The notes under the pieces: model-generated | Seen by the model: the letters and a program-made list of their open reading frames with translations, nothing else | Told to the model about the DNA's origin: nothing | Database searches by the model: none | In this document: one piece after another, positions 24,959 through 35,812 of the stretch | Layout: each line of letters starts with the position of its first letter | Numbering within the stretch: position 1 is the first letter of the stretch | NCBI GenBank assembly: GCA_008694505.1 | Contig: VZDJ01004378.1 | Coordinates: forward strand, 11,159,472-11,223,471 | Length of the DNA: 64,000 bases | Source of the DNA: Cyanoderma ruficeps | Lineage: Eukaryota > Chordata > Aves > Passeriformes > Timaliidae | Reading direction: 5' to 3' | Made by a program: the position numbers and the translations under genes

Positions 24959-27900
24959 TGCAGGTATAGCAGATCAGAAGTTACAGCTTTATAGTCTATG
25001 TTTTCTTAGGCTTTTTTTTTTCCCCCTTGGTAGCAGCATGTGGTTAGGAAGCTCCTCTTTCACCACCCCACTGTGCACAAACATAATCCTTGTACTGTTC
25101 TGTACTGATTGGGGTGATTTGGGAAGCTCACTTAAAACAAAAAAGCCCCAAATATTTTCAAACTGTCTCTGTATCTCCACTTGAGGTGTGCCTGCACAAC
25201 TAAATGACAGCGCAAGAGAAACAGTTTGAGTATTTTACAGAGGGAATACAGACTTAATTCATTGTTTTATATACCATAGAAATGCAAGATTGAAGTAATT
25301 CATATTTATTCAGAGTCCAACACTGACAGAATATTACTATAACTGTTTGATAATGCTTTTTCCCCACTTTCAGTCATGTGCACAATCTCTGTCACAATTC
25401 ATACAGCAGATTTTAAGTCATCCCCCAGCACTCCAGCAGGACAATGTGCCAACAGTTTCCCTTTAAAAACAAGTCTAGATTATCTACTCAAAATTGCATT
25501 AGCTATCATCAGCTGATTTAGTACGCAACAAAGAAGGATGAAGGCAAATGCCGAGAATTGCACAAAGAAGGATGACTTCTATCTGCGGAAAGAAAATGTT
25601 GCATAATTGAAGGTATATCTGCTGATCTCCATGAGACATGTTCTTTCAAAGTGTATGCCTCCTTCCAGAGGCCTTCAGAAGGTAGAAAGAGATCCAAGAA
25701 CAAATATATGTCCTTGAATATCCAACTTTGTTTTGTGCTTAGCATTTAGATGTTGAACACTGACTTATGCAAAGTAAAAAAAAAACCAACAAACAAAAAC
25801 AGCAGGAACCTGGTACCACTCCAGTTCCTAGAAAAAAGCCACCAAGTACACCTCTGTGAAAGGCCCATCATAATATCAGTACCTCTTGACAGCATCAGCT
25901 CCAGGCTAATAAGACATCCACTAATAGGTCAGAAATGTTTCTGAACAGCTATAGCACAATACGAAACAGACAGGGAGATATTAAAAAAGCAATCTTCCAA
26001 AATTGCAGCCTAAAAAGTGGCACATTGAGAACTAGACAATAGAGCTCTGAGCATCGGGGGATATTTTGCAAAGAAATCTAAAAAGCAATAAATCTGCAGC
26101 AATGAAACAGGTGCCTGTTTGTCACCATGGTCACTTCAGTTCAAATACATGCATTGTTCAATTTCAGTATATTAACAGCTACTCTAAAAACCTGCAAGCT
26201 GTTCTTGTGAAATCAACAGTTTTATATAACTGGAAAATCATATAGTGAGAACAAAATGGGGTGTTAGCTTGGACCACTGAACTTCAGCTTCACACCCCCT
26301 GAAACCCCCTGCAAATACTGTCCAAGTAGATGGGCTGTATGAAAGGTTGAGTGTAAAGCTTGACATTTACTGGATTCACAAACAGCTAAAGAAACCATTG
26401 ATCTCAGTAATCTACTCTACAGCATCCTTTGCTGAGAGCACTTCTACAGCTTTTTGGCAGCTCATGGTTGAGCACACCACCAATGCATAGGCCTCCCTCT
26501 TACCCTGCAGACATTCTCTCCAGACTTATTCTGCTACACTGTTTCCTTCCCCAGAGCCTCCCAAGGAGAGGCCAATACCCTGTAAAAAGAGACCCACACT
26601 CTGGGAATCTATCTGTGGAGGGCTGCTGCAACACAACTGCTTGCTTTTTCAGGCAGTCACATCTCTCCTGAATAATAGTGCTACCTCCTAGCAGATACCT
26701 GCTGAAATCCAAACCTACACCGAGCTGCTGAGAGAACAGAACACAGCTGCATCCTGGGTAAACAACATCCTCATGAGGCTGGAAGTTTTTTGGTACCTCA
26801 TAACAGATGAGAGCTTGGTCTGCTTTCTACATGTTTGGCAGTACTCTAAGACATTCGCTGGCTATTGGCCTGCCAAGCTGTTTAGGCTAGTAAGTTTCTT
26901 TGCACTTGCTTTATACTATTAATTTTATTAAATATAAACATATCCTTTGTATATATTTTTTTCATATTCCATATGCACAGAATGAGCTCATTTCAGCCCC
27001 AGGATGAATGAAAACTCAATATTTACCACACAGATCCACTATGCTTTGCAAACAAGACTGGAAAAATGCCCTCTCACAATGAAGTTTTCCATACCATCTT
27101 TCTGATGAGCAAAGCATGAGGAAACAGTTCAAAGCTCTCAGAAAACCATATGTATACTTTTACAAAAGACATCTGCAATTCTCCAGTGAGGTTCTAGACC
27201 TAGCATAATTTATTTAGCAGTCTGTATATAGCGATGCAAATATACAAGGTTCAGACATTTTTTAGCGCCTCCATAAAATTAATTTTAAAGTATATAAATA
27301 TTCATACTTTGAATAGTCATCTCAGCATGTGAAGCTTTTGTTTTTATATGAACATACCGATGCCTGCAAAGATTCTGAAATAAAGTAAAAATGTATTAAT
27401 CCTAAAGTATGCACACAAACACACGCAATTTCTTTACATAAACACTTCTGAACTTCTGGGTGATTAAAGCTTGATTACAAAAGGAGTTCCTTAAAAAAAT
27501 ATCTTCACTACTCATGCACTAATTTTTAACATACTTAAAAACAAGTCAAGTTTTACTGCTGTTAGAAGGGTTGATCCACAGCTGAAAGCACAAGGTGGCT
27601 TCAATTCGTGCCATGGTTATTTTGTGTCTCTGTTGCTACTGAAATGGGCCAGGGGTGAGGGCAGTGTCCAACAAGCCCAAGTGCTCAACGAGTTGAGCAA
27701 GAGTACCTGAGTGCCTCGGCAGAGGCTCCTGCTGAGCCAGCACTACCACTGTCACAGGAGCACTTTGCTAATGATGAGATCAGGGGACAGCAAAACGGGT
27801 AAAGCTGAACAATTACAGCACCTGTGTCAGAGGTGGCTCACACGGCTCCAGCAGGGATCACAGGAACACAGAAGGAATGTGTGCTTTGAGGAAAGGCAGA

Positions 27901-30059
27901 GAAGCGTTTGTCTAGATAAGTTTAAAGATTCAGAGACAAGTCTTTGATATCAGTCTTTTTAATACTAGTGAGAGAAGATGCAGCTTTCCTACAGAACAAG
28001 AGAGTGCAGTCCTGCCATTCAGCACAATCCAAGGCCAACATTATTATATTTGTAACTGCGTACATGTTCTTATTTTCCTTTTCAAACGCTCAAACACATT
28101 CAGAAATGAGTATGTTTGGGCAGTGAAGACTCAAAGAACATTTAAAGGACTAACATCACTGTGCCTAAAAAAAAATCTGTAAGTTTTATTATAAGCATCA
28201 TGAGACTGACATGCAGATTTTTAATCATGCTGGTTGCAATTATACAAATCAGTGTTCCAATCCACAGAGAAGTCAGTTTTCATATACACTACATTAACAC
28301 AGACATTAGACAGGATTTGGCATGCTGCCGACAGAGAAGCCTAGTTCTGGAACCATGTAATATTAAGTCTGAGGTTACTTGATGCAAGATTAGAAGGCAA
28401 CAAGCTCAAAAAGGTGGTTACAAAAACATCACAGGAAACAAAATTATTTTAAATAAAAGCAGGCAATTATATTTCAGTATTTGGATGGCAGTTGAAAATG
28501 CTTTTTTGGCATGCAACTACTCCACAAAGCTAATATTGTGTGTAACTGGAAACATTTAAAAAAAAATCTTACTAAAGTCAAAGACAGTAATTGCAAACTG
28601 TGGGATCTGTCCTTAGATAAAATGAATGAATAAAAGGTGTTATAGATACAAACCTACAAGCACACTCCATAACACTCTTACATCTTAAAGGGGACAGAGG
28701 AGAGGAGAGAAAATGAAGGCGAGAAGTACACAAAACAGAATAGCAAGAGCTATCAGGTGCTATAAATCAATGTTTCAAACACAGACCTTAGGCAGGAGTA
28801 CATGACTTTGGTACAGAACAACTGAAATAACACAGTTCCAGCATTTGTTGATGTGTAATCCACTGGAAATGACAGGCCTACCTGAGAGACTCTCCACCCC
28901 AGGTTTACTAGCTAGCAAAACATTGGGCTTGATAGGTCCGTAATGATCTTGAAAAGCAACTCACCAACCTTATGGCTATATTTAAGAACTTTTAAGAAGC
29001 CTTCCAGGCAGTGTTCCAAGAAAAGGTAAACTAGCAAAAAGTTGTCATTTACAGAGATTTAAAAAATACTAAAAATGTTTGTGTTGGCTCTTACCTCCTG
29101 TATATGAGCACTTCACTAATTTTGTACATTTAAAAAAACCTCTTTGCACAAGAACACACTTGATGAGTATCGTCGAAAATGTTCTTTTAGTTCTGCTAAA
29201 ATATGTAACATATTTTGTGAATATTATAAATAAGTAAAATACAAAGAGGAAGAGTTGTAGCAGACCACCTGTGAAATTTTCTTCAGTAGGAGGAAATATC
29301 CTTTGTCAATGAACCAGCAGCCAAAGAGCTGTTTCTGAAAAAAGCATGTAATTTTGGCAATCTGATCTGATAGTCTATCTGGGATTTTCTGCCAGAAATG
29401 CCACAATTTCAGTGTGCTATTACTTGCAAAACATGCTTCTTTCCTTCAGTTTTCAGCCATAAGGTGGGAGGAGGAAAAGATGAGCAATAGCTGGGCTGTA
29501 TCCTTCCAAGCTGGTTCTTCCCATTATACAACTCATAATCCAAACAATTTAAGCACACAAGTAAAAGCTACTCATTTCTGTAAACATTTCCAGGAGCAGG
29601 ACCTAAGCTTGCATGGCTTACACCAAGCATATACTAATGGCTAGAGCTAACCTCAAGTTTACTTCTGTTTAAACAGCATAAGCAAAACCAGTGCTGGCCA
29701 AACTGAAGCTTAAGCCTTAATACAAGGGGGTAAACTGAATATTGACATAAACCACTTGGTCACTAGGGACCCATCCCAATCCAGCATTCTTAGTGCAATA
29801 TTGTATCATGCAACAGCTTTCCCAGAAACACAAATGATGTTTCTCAACTGTCAAAAAAATAAAAAGTAATGTTTCAGAGCACCCCAGGAGCAGGGTTCTC
29901 TTTACTTTAGGATAACATAGTCACAGAAAACAGAAACACAACCCAGCTTGTTTGTTTTAAATGAAATTCATCACTGCACATCCAATTAACTCTGGAATGC
30001 GTAAGACATAGCACCCAAGCAAATAGAGGCTTTAAATTTAAGAGCAACTTTCAGTCTGC

Positions 30060-30360
30060 TCTGTTAGAAGCTGTGTATAGCAGTAATTGACAACGTATTT
30101 ATTACGCAAGATTCATACAACAAAGGAGAAGGACTTTTAGGCTACGATACAAAGGCTTTCAGCATTAGAAAGGGTCAAACCAATCTGCAAAAGCATAATA
30201 TGAAGCAAAACCATTTAAATTAGTCTGTAAAATGTAGACATTCATTAGCATAGAAAAGTTTCACGGGAAAACAATGACAAAGTAAAAGTCATCCTATTTT
30301 CATATGCTAATTAATTAAATATGTCAAATGCATTTAATATCTTATTATAACCATAGGGGG
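30060..30360. promoter_or_regulatory. Candidate conserved noncoding element
   Basis: Transposon-free, AT-rich but compositionally complex sequence. It has clustered homeodomain/POU-like motifs, for example ATATGCTAATTAATTAAATA near 30,301-30,320, and further ATTA/TAAT cores on either side. It is about 1.2 kb upstream of the CpG-island edge. The enhancer or CNE assignment is inferred from composition and motif density only; no alignment was possible. Confidence 0.25.
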
Positions 30361-32540
30361 AGACAGACCAAACTCTTGAAGTTCCAAAAAGCCAGGTCAT
30401 TAGTGTGCCAAGTCATTCTTCAGATCTTCTCCTTATATACAAATTTACATTCCCAACTTATAACATATGTAAGTAAAACTTGACTCCCCCTCCCACATCC
30501 TTAATTTCTCCTCCTTTGGAAGGCACTTGCTATCTCTTGCTCCTGTATTTTAAAGTCTTGTTAAATGCTAGAAATAACTCATTTGCTAGGGAAAAAACCC
30601 CAAAACCTAAAAGCACAGAAGCCATTTTGCCAAAGGCCTAAGTTAAACATCCCAGTCCCCCTAAGACATAGAATAAGCTAGCTGAAAATGAGATTAATAA
30701 CACTCTTGCACATATGCATGAAAATCCACACATAGTTTGTAGTCTTTAAGTTCAGATGACACTTCTAGCCATTTCTTGCCTTTCCAAACAAGAAAGGGAT
30801 TCTTATGTTTACGTAAGTTTCTCCTTGCTTAATAAATCTTAAATTGAAACAGATTTTTTTAAAACAATTACCTTTTTCAGAGTTATCATACTACAGGATA
30901 TTAGGAAAAACCAGACTCTCCTGTTGCTTTTACCCACATCTGACTCCAATCTTAATAGTTTAGCTATTAACCCTGTAAGGTCCTTACACACACACCTTGC
31001 CCAGTTGATGTTAAAAATTTTATATGACTGATCTGGGCTTACTCATTACAAAACCTTTTGTTGTACAGAAAGAGAGCAGCTCCATGGACCTTGATTTACA
31101 GGACACAATTAACTGTGCTGTTGGCAGAACTGCACCAGCCCAGCTCATCCGGGGCTCTGCAGGAAGAAATGAAAGGATCTGTCACTGCATCAGAGTAACG
31201 GCTCATTCAATCTCCTTTCCTTTCCACTCCATTCCCTGTCCAAGCTCATTCTGATCTACTAACATCGTGGGATGAAAATCTGGCCACTGTGATATACATG
31301 CCTTGCAAAGAAGTAGTACAAATTACCTTAATTCCCCCTAGAAATATTAAGAACTACAGCTAAAGGGGAGAAAACCTCATCCTACTAGAAAAAAATCTCA
31401 GTACTTACTAGCCTAGAGCTCACCGTGCAAAACATGTTCAGTTACCAGCTAAACAATGATCACAGGGAATTTCGCCAGAATAACGCTAGTAATTTATTTA
31501 TGCCATTTTTTAGGTTTTAGTGTGTTGGGAATACGGATTGTTAACCATTAAATTTCGCTGTATAAACATTTCTCAGCGAGCTTGTAAAATACCCCCCGCT
31601 GCGTTTCCTCGCTCTCCAGCTGATAGCATTTAGAAACACTGGTACTGGTGAGTACTTTATTTTGCCTTCCTAGGCTACCCCCGCTGGGGTGCAGTGAGAG
31701 ATTCCTGTCAAAGGCCAGACCCGGCCGCCCCGGGCTCGGACCGCAGCGAAGGCGTCTGGACTCAGCCCAGCCGGGCCGATCGATAAATGGTGCCTGCTGG
31801 AGTTCGAAATCCCGCGATAGGTATAAATATTCTGGGAGAAGGGACATGCGGACGGTCCATCGCCCTTCCAGAGCTCTCTTCGTTAAGAAAGGAAAGGACA
31901 AACACATACTTCGGCGAGGTTCGTGGCTGCAGGGGTGGGCGTGGGGATTATCCCCTAGTTAAAGCGGACAGCACGGAAGATGCCGCCGGGACGGCAGACT
32001 GAGGTTCCCACCCCGCCAGGGTCCCCGCTCGGACGTTTCGCTCAGGATAAGGGAGAGGGCGGAGGCTGCCTGGAAAGGGCCAGTTGTCACGCACTGACAG
32101 GCAACAGCTGAGCTCCCGCATCTGGACCCTCACTCAGACCGGCCACCGCGGCGCGCCGCTGGCTCCGCCGGCCGCTCCGAGCCGGCGCGGCGGCGGCGCC
32201 GCGACACCTTCCCCCGACAGCCGCCGCGGGGCTCGGCGGGACGCCCTGCGCTCCCCACCGCCTCCCCCGCTCTCCCAAGCCCGCAGCCCCGTCTGACAAC
32301 TCCGCGCAGGACGACGCAGCGCCAGCGGCGCTGACGAGCACCGGATCCGGGCTCGGCGGCTCCTCACCGGCCCGCCCTGGCGATGCAAGCCCCGGGCATG
32401 GTGCAGGACCCCCGCCGCACCGTGGGAAGAGCTCCGCCGCTAGCGACACGGTGCCGGCTGCGGACGGCGCTCCACCAAACCCGCTGGGCGTTCCGCCGCA
32501 GGATGCCCGTCAGTCGTCACTCCGGGGAGCCTCCACTTAC

Positions 32541-32780
32541 CCTGCCCGCAGCGCGGCTGGACCACGGCGACGTATTCCCGGGAGGCGGTGTGGTCCGTCA
32601 CACAGACGACGGGGGAGGCGAATACCCGGCTCTGTCCCACGGAGTCAGCGCCGGCGGGAGACGCGCATCCCCACGCAGGGACCGCCCGGAGCCTCCTCGG
32701 CTGCCCCGCCGCGACTGCCCGAGCCCCGTCTCGCCCCCGCCCTAATGGGGCTCGGCCGCCCCGCGCCCGGGACGGCGCCG
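32541..32780 (-). other. Candidate noncoding first exon, minus strand
   Basis: Reading leftwards from the inverted CCAAT box, a good 5' splice site, GGGCAGG|GTAAGTGG, is present with GTAAGT at 32,540-32,535. It would end a first exon of roughly 200-250 bp whose start (about 32,740-32,790) is only inferred from the CCAAT position. The first minus-strand ATG in this segment opens a seven-codon frame closed by TGA (32,668-32,645), so the exon would be mainly 5' untranslated with a short upstream ORF. A secondary GTGAGG donor lies near 32,368. No downstream exon was identified in the window. Confidence 0.4.
32645..32668 (-). other. Short upstream ORF in candidate first exon
   Basis: ATG followed by six codons, mostly Arg and Ser, and a TGA stop, lying wholly inside the proposed minus-strand 5' exon. 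If transcribed it could dampen translation of a downstream main frame. Its significance depends entirely on the exon model. Confidence 0.2.
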
Positions 32781-32799
32781 GCCGCACTCCGCCGCGCCC

Positions 32800-32828
32800 A
32801 TTGGCTGCCGCCCGCCGCGCCCGCCAAT
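32800..32828. promoter_or_regulatory. Divergent CCAAT-box pair
   Basis: ATTGG at 32,800-32,804 and CCAAT at 32,824-32,828 face away from each other across 19 bp of CG-rich spacer. Each matches the NF-Y core pentamer. Divergent NF-Y sites are common between head-to-head transcription units. Confidence 0.65.
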
Positions 32829-32856
32829 CGCCGTGCGGCCGGAGAAGCCGGCGGCG

Positions 32857-32924
32857 CGCGGGGCCCGGCGGGGCGGGGCGCAGGGCGGGGCCCGGCGGGG
32901 CGGGGCGCAGGGCGGGGCCCGGCG
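32857..32924. repeat. 27-bp tandem repeat of GC boxes, about 2.5 copies
   Basis: A unit of 27 bp composed of GGCGGGGCCCGGCGGGGCGG plus GGCGCAG is present as one near-complete copy ending at 32,883, one full copy at 32,884-32,910, and a partial copy at 32,911-32,924. Each full unit contains a GGGGCGGGG Sp1/KLF-type site. It sits immediately right of the CCAAT pair, within the likely core promoter. Confidence 0.85.
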
Positions 32925-33440
32925 CGGCCGGGAGGAGCTCGGGGGACGGCGGAGATAGCCCTTTTGGGCAGGCCAGGGAGCCGGCGGGGCATGGGCCGGT
33001 TCTACGTTCTCTTTCCCTCGGTTAGACGGAGCGCTGAAGCCGCCCGCTCTTACTGAGGGAGCGGGACGGGGAAGGTTAATTAAAGACTTCTCCCGCTGAT
33101 CCGTGCAGCGGGGTCTGTGCGATGGAGCCCGTCCCGGCTGGGTGTGCGGCCCACGGTGTTCCCGGTGGGCTGCGCACAGCCGTGGCTGGCAGCCGGGCAC
33201 TGCTGGAGAGAAGGCGGTGCCGGGCCCTCGCTCTCCCGGCTGTGCGGAGCCCGCAGCCGCCCGAGGGGACTGGGGCTCCCCATAGCAGAGCGGCCCCGGT
33301 CTCAACACTAGAGACGGCAACACGAAGGCGATCGGCATTAAAAGGACGCTGAAGTAGCCGAGCACACCCGTTTGTCGTTAGCGGTACTTTTGGTGTCTAG
33401 AGTCTGCAGCCCTTGATCCTGTTGCTCGCACCTAGCACTC

Positions 33441-35741
33441 TTCCAGCAACGTGGATTGAGCTGCTGGTTCTCTAGTGGTCTCAGTGTTTAAACCCTCTAT
33501 GGAAACATCAAAGGATGAGTAACATGGCATTTAACTCAATGTTATATTTCTTCTATAGGTGTAAATTGGAACATGAGAATAATTTTGTCAGAGTAACTTA
33601 GGCAGTCACAAACTCTCCCCACTTGGTGAAACAAATGTGTTTGGATCCTCAAAACACACTTGTTTTATATAAAGCTGTGTCTCTGGCAGTGTCACTCTTG
33701 ATTCTCTAAACAAGGAATTACATGAGGAAATGAAAATTTTCCCTCAGAGTTTTGAAGCACATTTGTTTTTCCTCTGTTAGCTGAATAAGTTTATCTGTAT
33801 TCCAATCTGGTCTAAATAATTTCTCTCCATCTGAAAAAATAGAAACGTAACTGAGAGCAAACAACTTCAGACTACAACCATAGGCTGCAACTTTGCTGAA
33901 GTCAAGAGTGTTAAAATTACCTTATAAATTTCAGCTGCAATTCAAACCCTGGGTGCACTTTTAAATCTTAATTTTTCAATTTTTTGAATGTTAAATTTCC
34001 AATTCCTTTTAAATACTAACCAAGTCTGAAAATAAATATTTCTAAATTGAATCATTGAAGTTTTCAGAGAAAAAGAATAGATGCTTGTACAGATGGGAAA
34101 CCTCAGAAGAGTCAGCCTCTCTCACTCTTCCCATCAGAATGAATTTGCATTTCTCCTCTAATTGAAGAAAAAACACAGAGGATGAAGCAGGAGTATGAAA
34201 AAAATTAAATCTATTGTAAAATATATAATAATAACATTACATAGTAATATTGTAAAATTAATTGTAAAGGGAATGAGAAGAAAAGGGTGACAAAGATGGC
34301 CAAGAAGCCATCTGCTGCCTTAGAGCTGTTTGTCCCTTGTTTTGTGTTCTTCCCTGCCACCTATTCAAGCATTTCTGTGTCACTTATCACAAAGATCTAA
34401 ATACGTTTAGGCTCTGCTGGCAGCACTGCATGATTTCTGTCATTTACTTCTTCCCACTTCATGTTCCAAAGACATAGGAAATAAGATTGCTTGGCTTTTA
34501 AATAACCTTGTCAAAGGTGTTTGAAGTCATATATTAGCAGATCTGAATCTGGAATGAAAGAATTTATGGCCAATGCACTCTTTTAAGTTGTATATCTGTT
34601 TATCTGATCCTCACTTACAAGTGCCTCTAATTAAGCTATAAACTGCTAGTTTCTACTTAACCATATGGGTAGCCTGGGAAGTTTGCTACAGTGATGTAAT
34701 TTACCCATTCTACGGTCATGTCTGCAATGCAAATCCAGCATGGCTGTTTAAAAGGTGTTAACACCTGCCCTGTTTTTCACAACATGGACGGAAATAAAGC
34801 ATGTCCAAGTTACCAATTGTAATCCTGAAACAGTACAGACAGTTTTCTCTTTGGACCTACAGGGTGTTGTTTGTGTCCAAGAGAAAAGACACCTACTGCA
34901 AACAGCAGGAAAGATAAAAAATTACAACCTGCAAATGCAATTAGTGAGGAAGGGAAAATAATTTTTCCATCAATTTTTTTTCACTTTCTGTGGAAACTAC
35001 TTGGCTGTTTCATGCTTTTGTTGCATTCTCTCCTCAGGTACTGTTCACAGGTTTTAATTGCATGCACTTCACTTGATGTGTGAATGACTTGAGATGGGGT
35101 TTTGTCTGCCACTGGAGTGGTTGCAAGAGGGTATAAGGAAAGTTTACACATAAAAAAGGCCCAGAATTACAATATCTATTTGTATATCTTAAACTTCTTT
35201 TAAATATTTCAAAAATATCTATGCAAGAAAAAAATAAACTGGGATGAGCAAATTTAAAAGGGGCTTGAGTCCCACTTTCAGTACTGTAACAGTAAAAACC
35301 CCAAATTCCTGAGACTGTTGCCCATTTGATGAAAAATGTTTTCTAAGATATGTTCTGTATTATAATTTTTCTGTAGAAAGTGTTGCTGGCAGTTATCGTT
35401 AATTTCATGTGAGGAATACAGTTTTTGACCCACTTTGCAAGAGGTTAAAATTTAAAAATGTGAAGTATGAAATGTTTTTCTGTGATTTTGAAGTAGGAGG
35501 AAAGTCTCTGTACAGATTCATACAGGTAGCCTGGAAGGAAATGCCTAGAGCAATCCATCAGACCTTCTTTTCCAATCCTACCTCTTCCAGTGAATACTTT
35601 AAATATTTCTTATTATCTTTAAAGTATCCCATGTTTACATATGGAAACCTACATACAGAGTTGCAGCTGCAACTGCAGGTAAGCAAACAAGAGTAGCTCC
35701 TCCTTATGTAACAAACATGTAATCTGGCACTGATATAGCTT
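33441..35741. other. AT-rich sequence right of the CpG island
   Basis: Mostly featureless, with very AT-rich stretches near 34,200-34,265. It contains one possible exon (35,377-35,678, listed separately). No transposon was recognised until the short CR1 relic at 35,742. Confidence 0.55.
35377..35678 (+). other. Possible plus-strand exon
   Basis: A T-rich tract and CTGTAG (35,371-35,376) could serve as acceptor, and GCAACTGCAG|GTAAGC, with GT at 35,679, is a good donor 302 bp downstream. The longest frame inside (from about 35,409) begins just after an in-frame TAA and has no family resemblance, so a noncoding transcript is more plausible than a coding exon. It lies about 2 kb right of the CpG island, where a divergent transcript would be expected. 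Splice sites this good also occur by chance. Confidence 0.2.
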
Positions 35742-35812
35742 TGAGGCTGGCCTGGAAGAGGTGGCTGGACCAGCTGGCCCTCAGAGGTGCCTTCCAACCC
35801 TTATCCTGTGGT
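35742..35812 (+). mobile_element. CR1 LINE 3'-end relic
   Basis: The segment 'ggctggaccagctggccctc' and then 'agaggtgccttccaaccctt', ending ATCCTGTGGTT, is the terminal part of an avian CR1 in sense orientation. About 70 bp remains, 5'-truncated. Confidence 0.8.

Larger units (their letters stand above)
20555..31479. other. AT-rich noncoding sequence with CNE-like blocks
   Basis: No supported gene. Two weak MIR-like SINE fragments (about 24.69 and 24.90 kb) and homopolymer runs (T16 near 24,551) are the only repeats seen. Blocks around 27,200-27,360 and 30,060-30,360 are dense in homeodomain-like TAATTA/ATTA cores and resemble conserved vertebrate noncoding elements. An unrecognised 113-codon minus-strand frame lies at 21,035-21,376. 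If the minus-strand transcript from the 32.5 kb promoter is real, this interval would be its first intron or beyond. Confidence 0.5.
31480..33440. promoter_or_regulatory. Large CpG island, probable bidirectional promoter
   Basis: CpG density rises abruptly near 31,480, peaks at 32,150-32,960 and falls away by about 33,440, while both flanks are AT-rich. No TATA box is seen. The core holds an inverted CCAAT box (ATTGG, 32,800-32,804) and a forward one (CCAAT, 32,824-32,828), 19 bp apart and divergent. These are followed by an array of GC boxes in 27-bp repeats. This arrangement is typical of TATA-less, housekeeping-type bidirectional promoters. The long open frames here on both strands (up to about 200 codons) are expected of stop-poor GC-rich DNA and are not evidence of protein. 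Which gene is driven cannot be told from the window. Confidence 0.9.

Noticed and set aside
32440..32787. Minus-strand frame containing a more protein-like middle segment (about 32,540-32,640)
   Set aside because: It opens at a GTG with no in-frame ATG before the splice donor, so it cannot be a conventional eukaryotic CDS start. Kept only as a UTR exon candidate.
32451..33056. 201-codon plus-strand open frame in the CpG island
   Set aside because: Arg/Pro/Gly/Ala-rich translation that mirrors GC-rich sequence and the 27-bp repeat. Several overlapping frames on both strands are equally long, and no domain is present.
32742..33365. 207-codon minus-strand frame with a hydrophobic, signal-peptide-like start
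   Set aside because: The nominal first codon is GTG rather than ATG, the rest is repeat-derived Pro/Arg/Ala sequence, and it crosses the promoter core.
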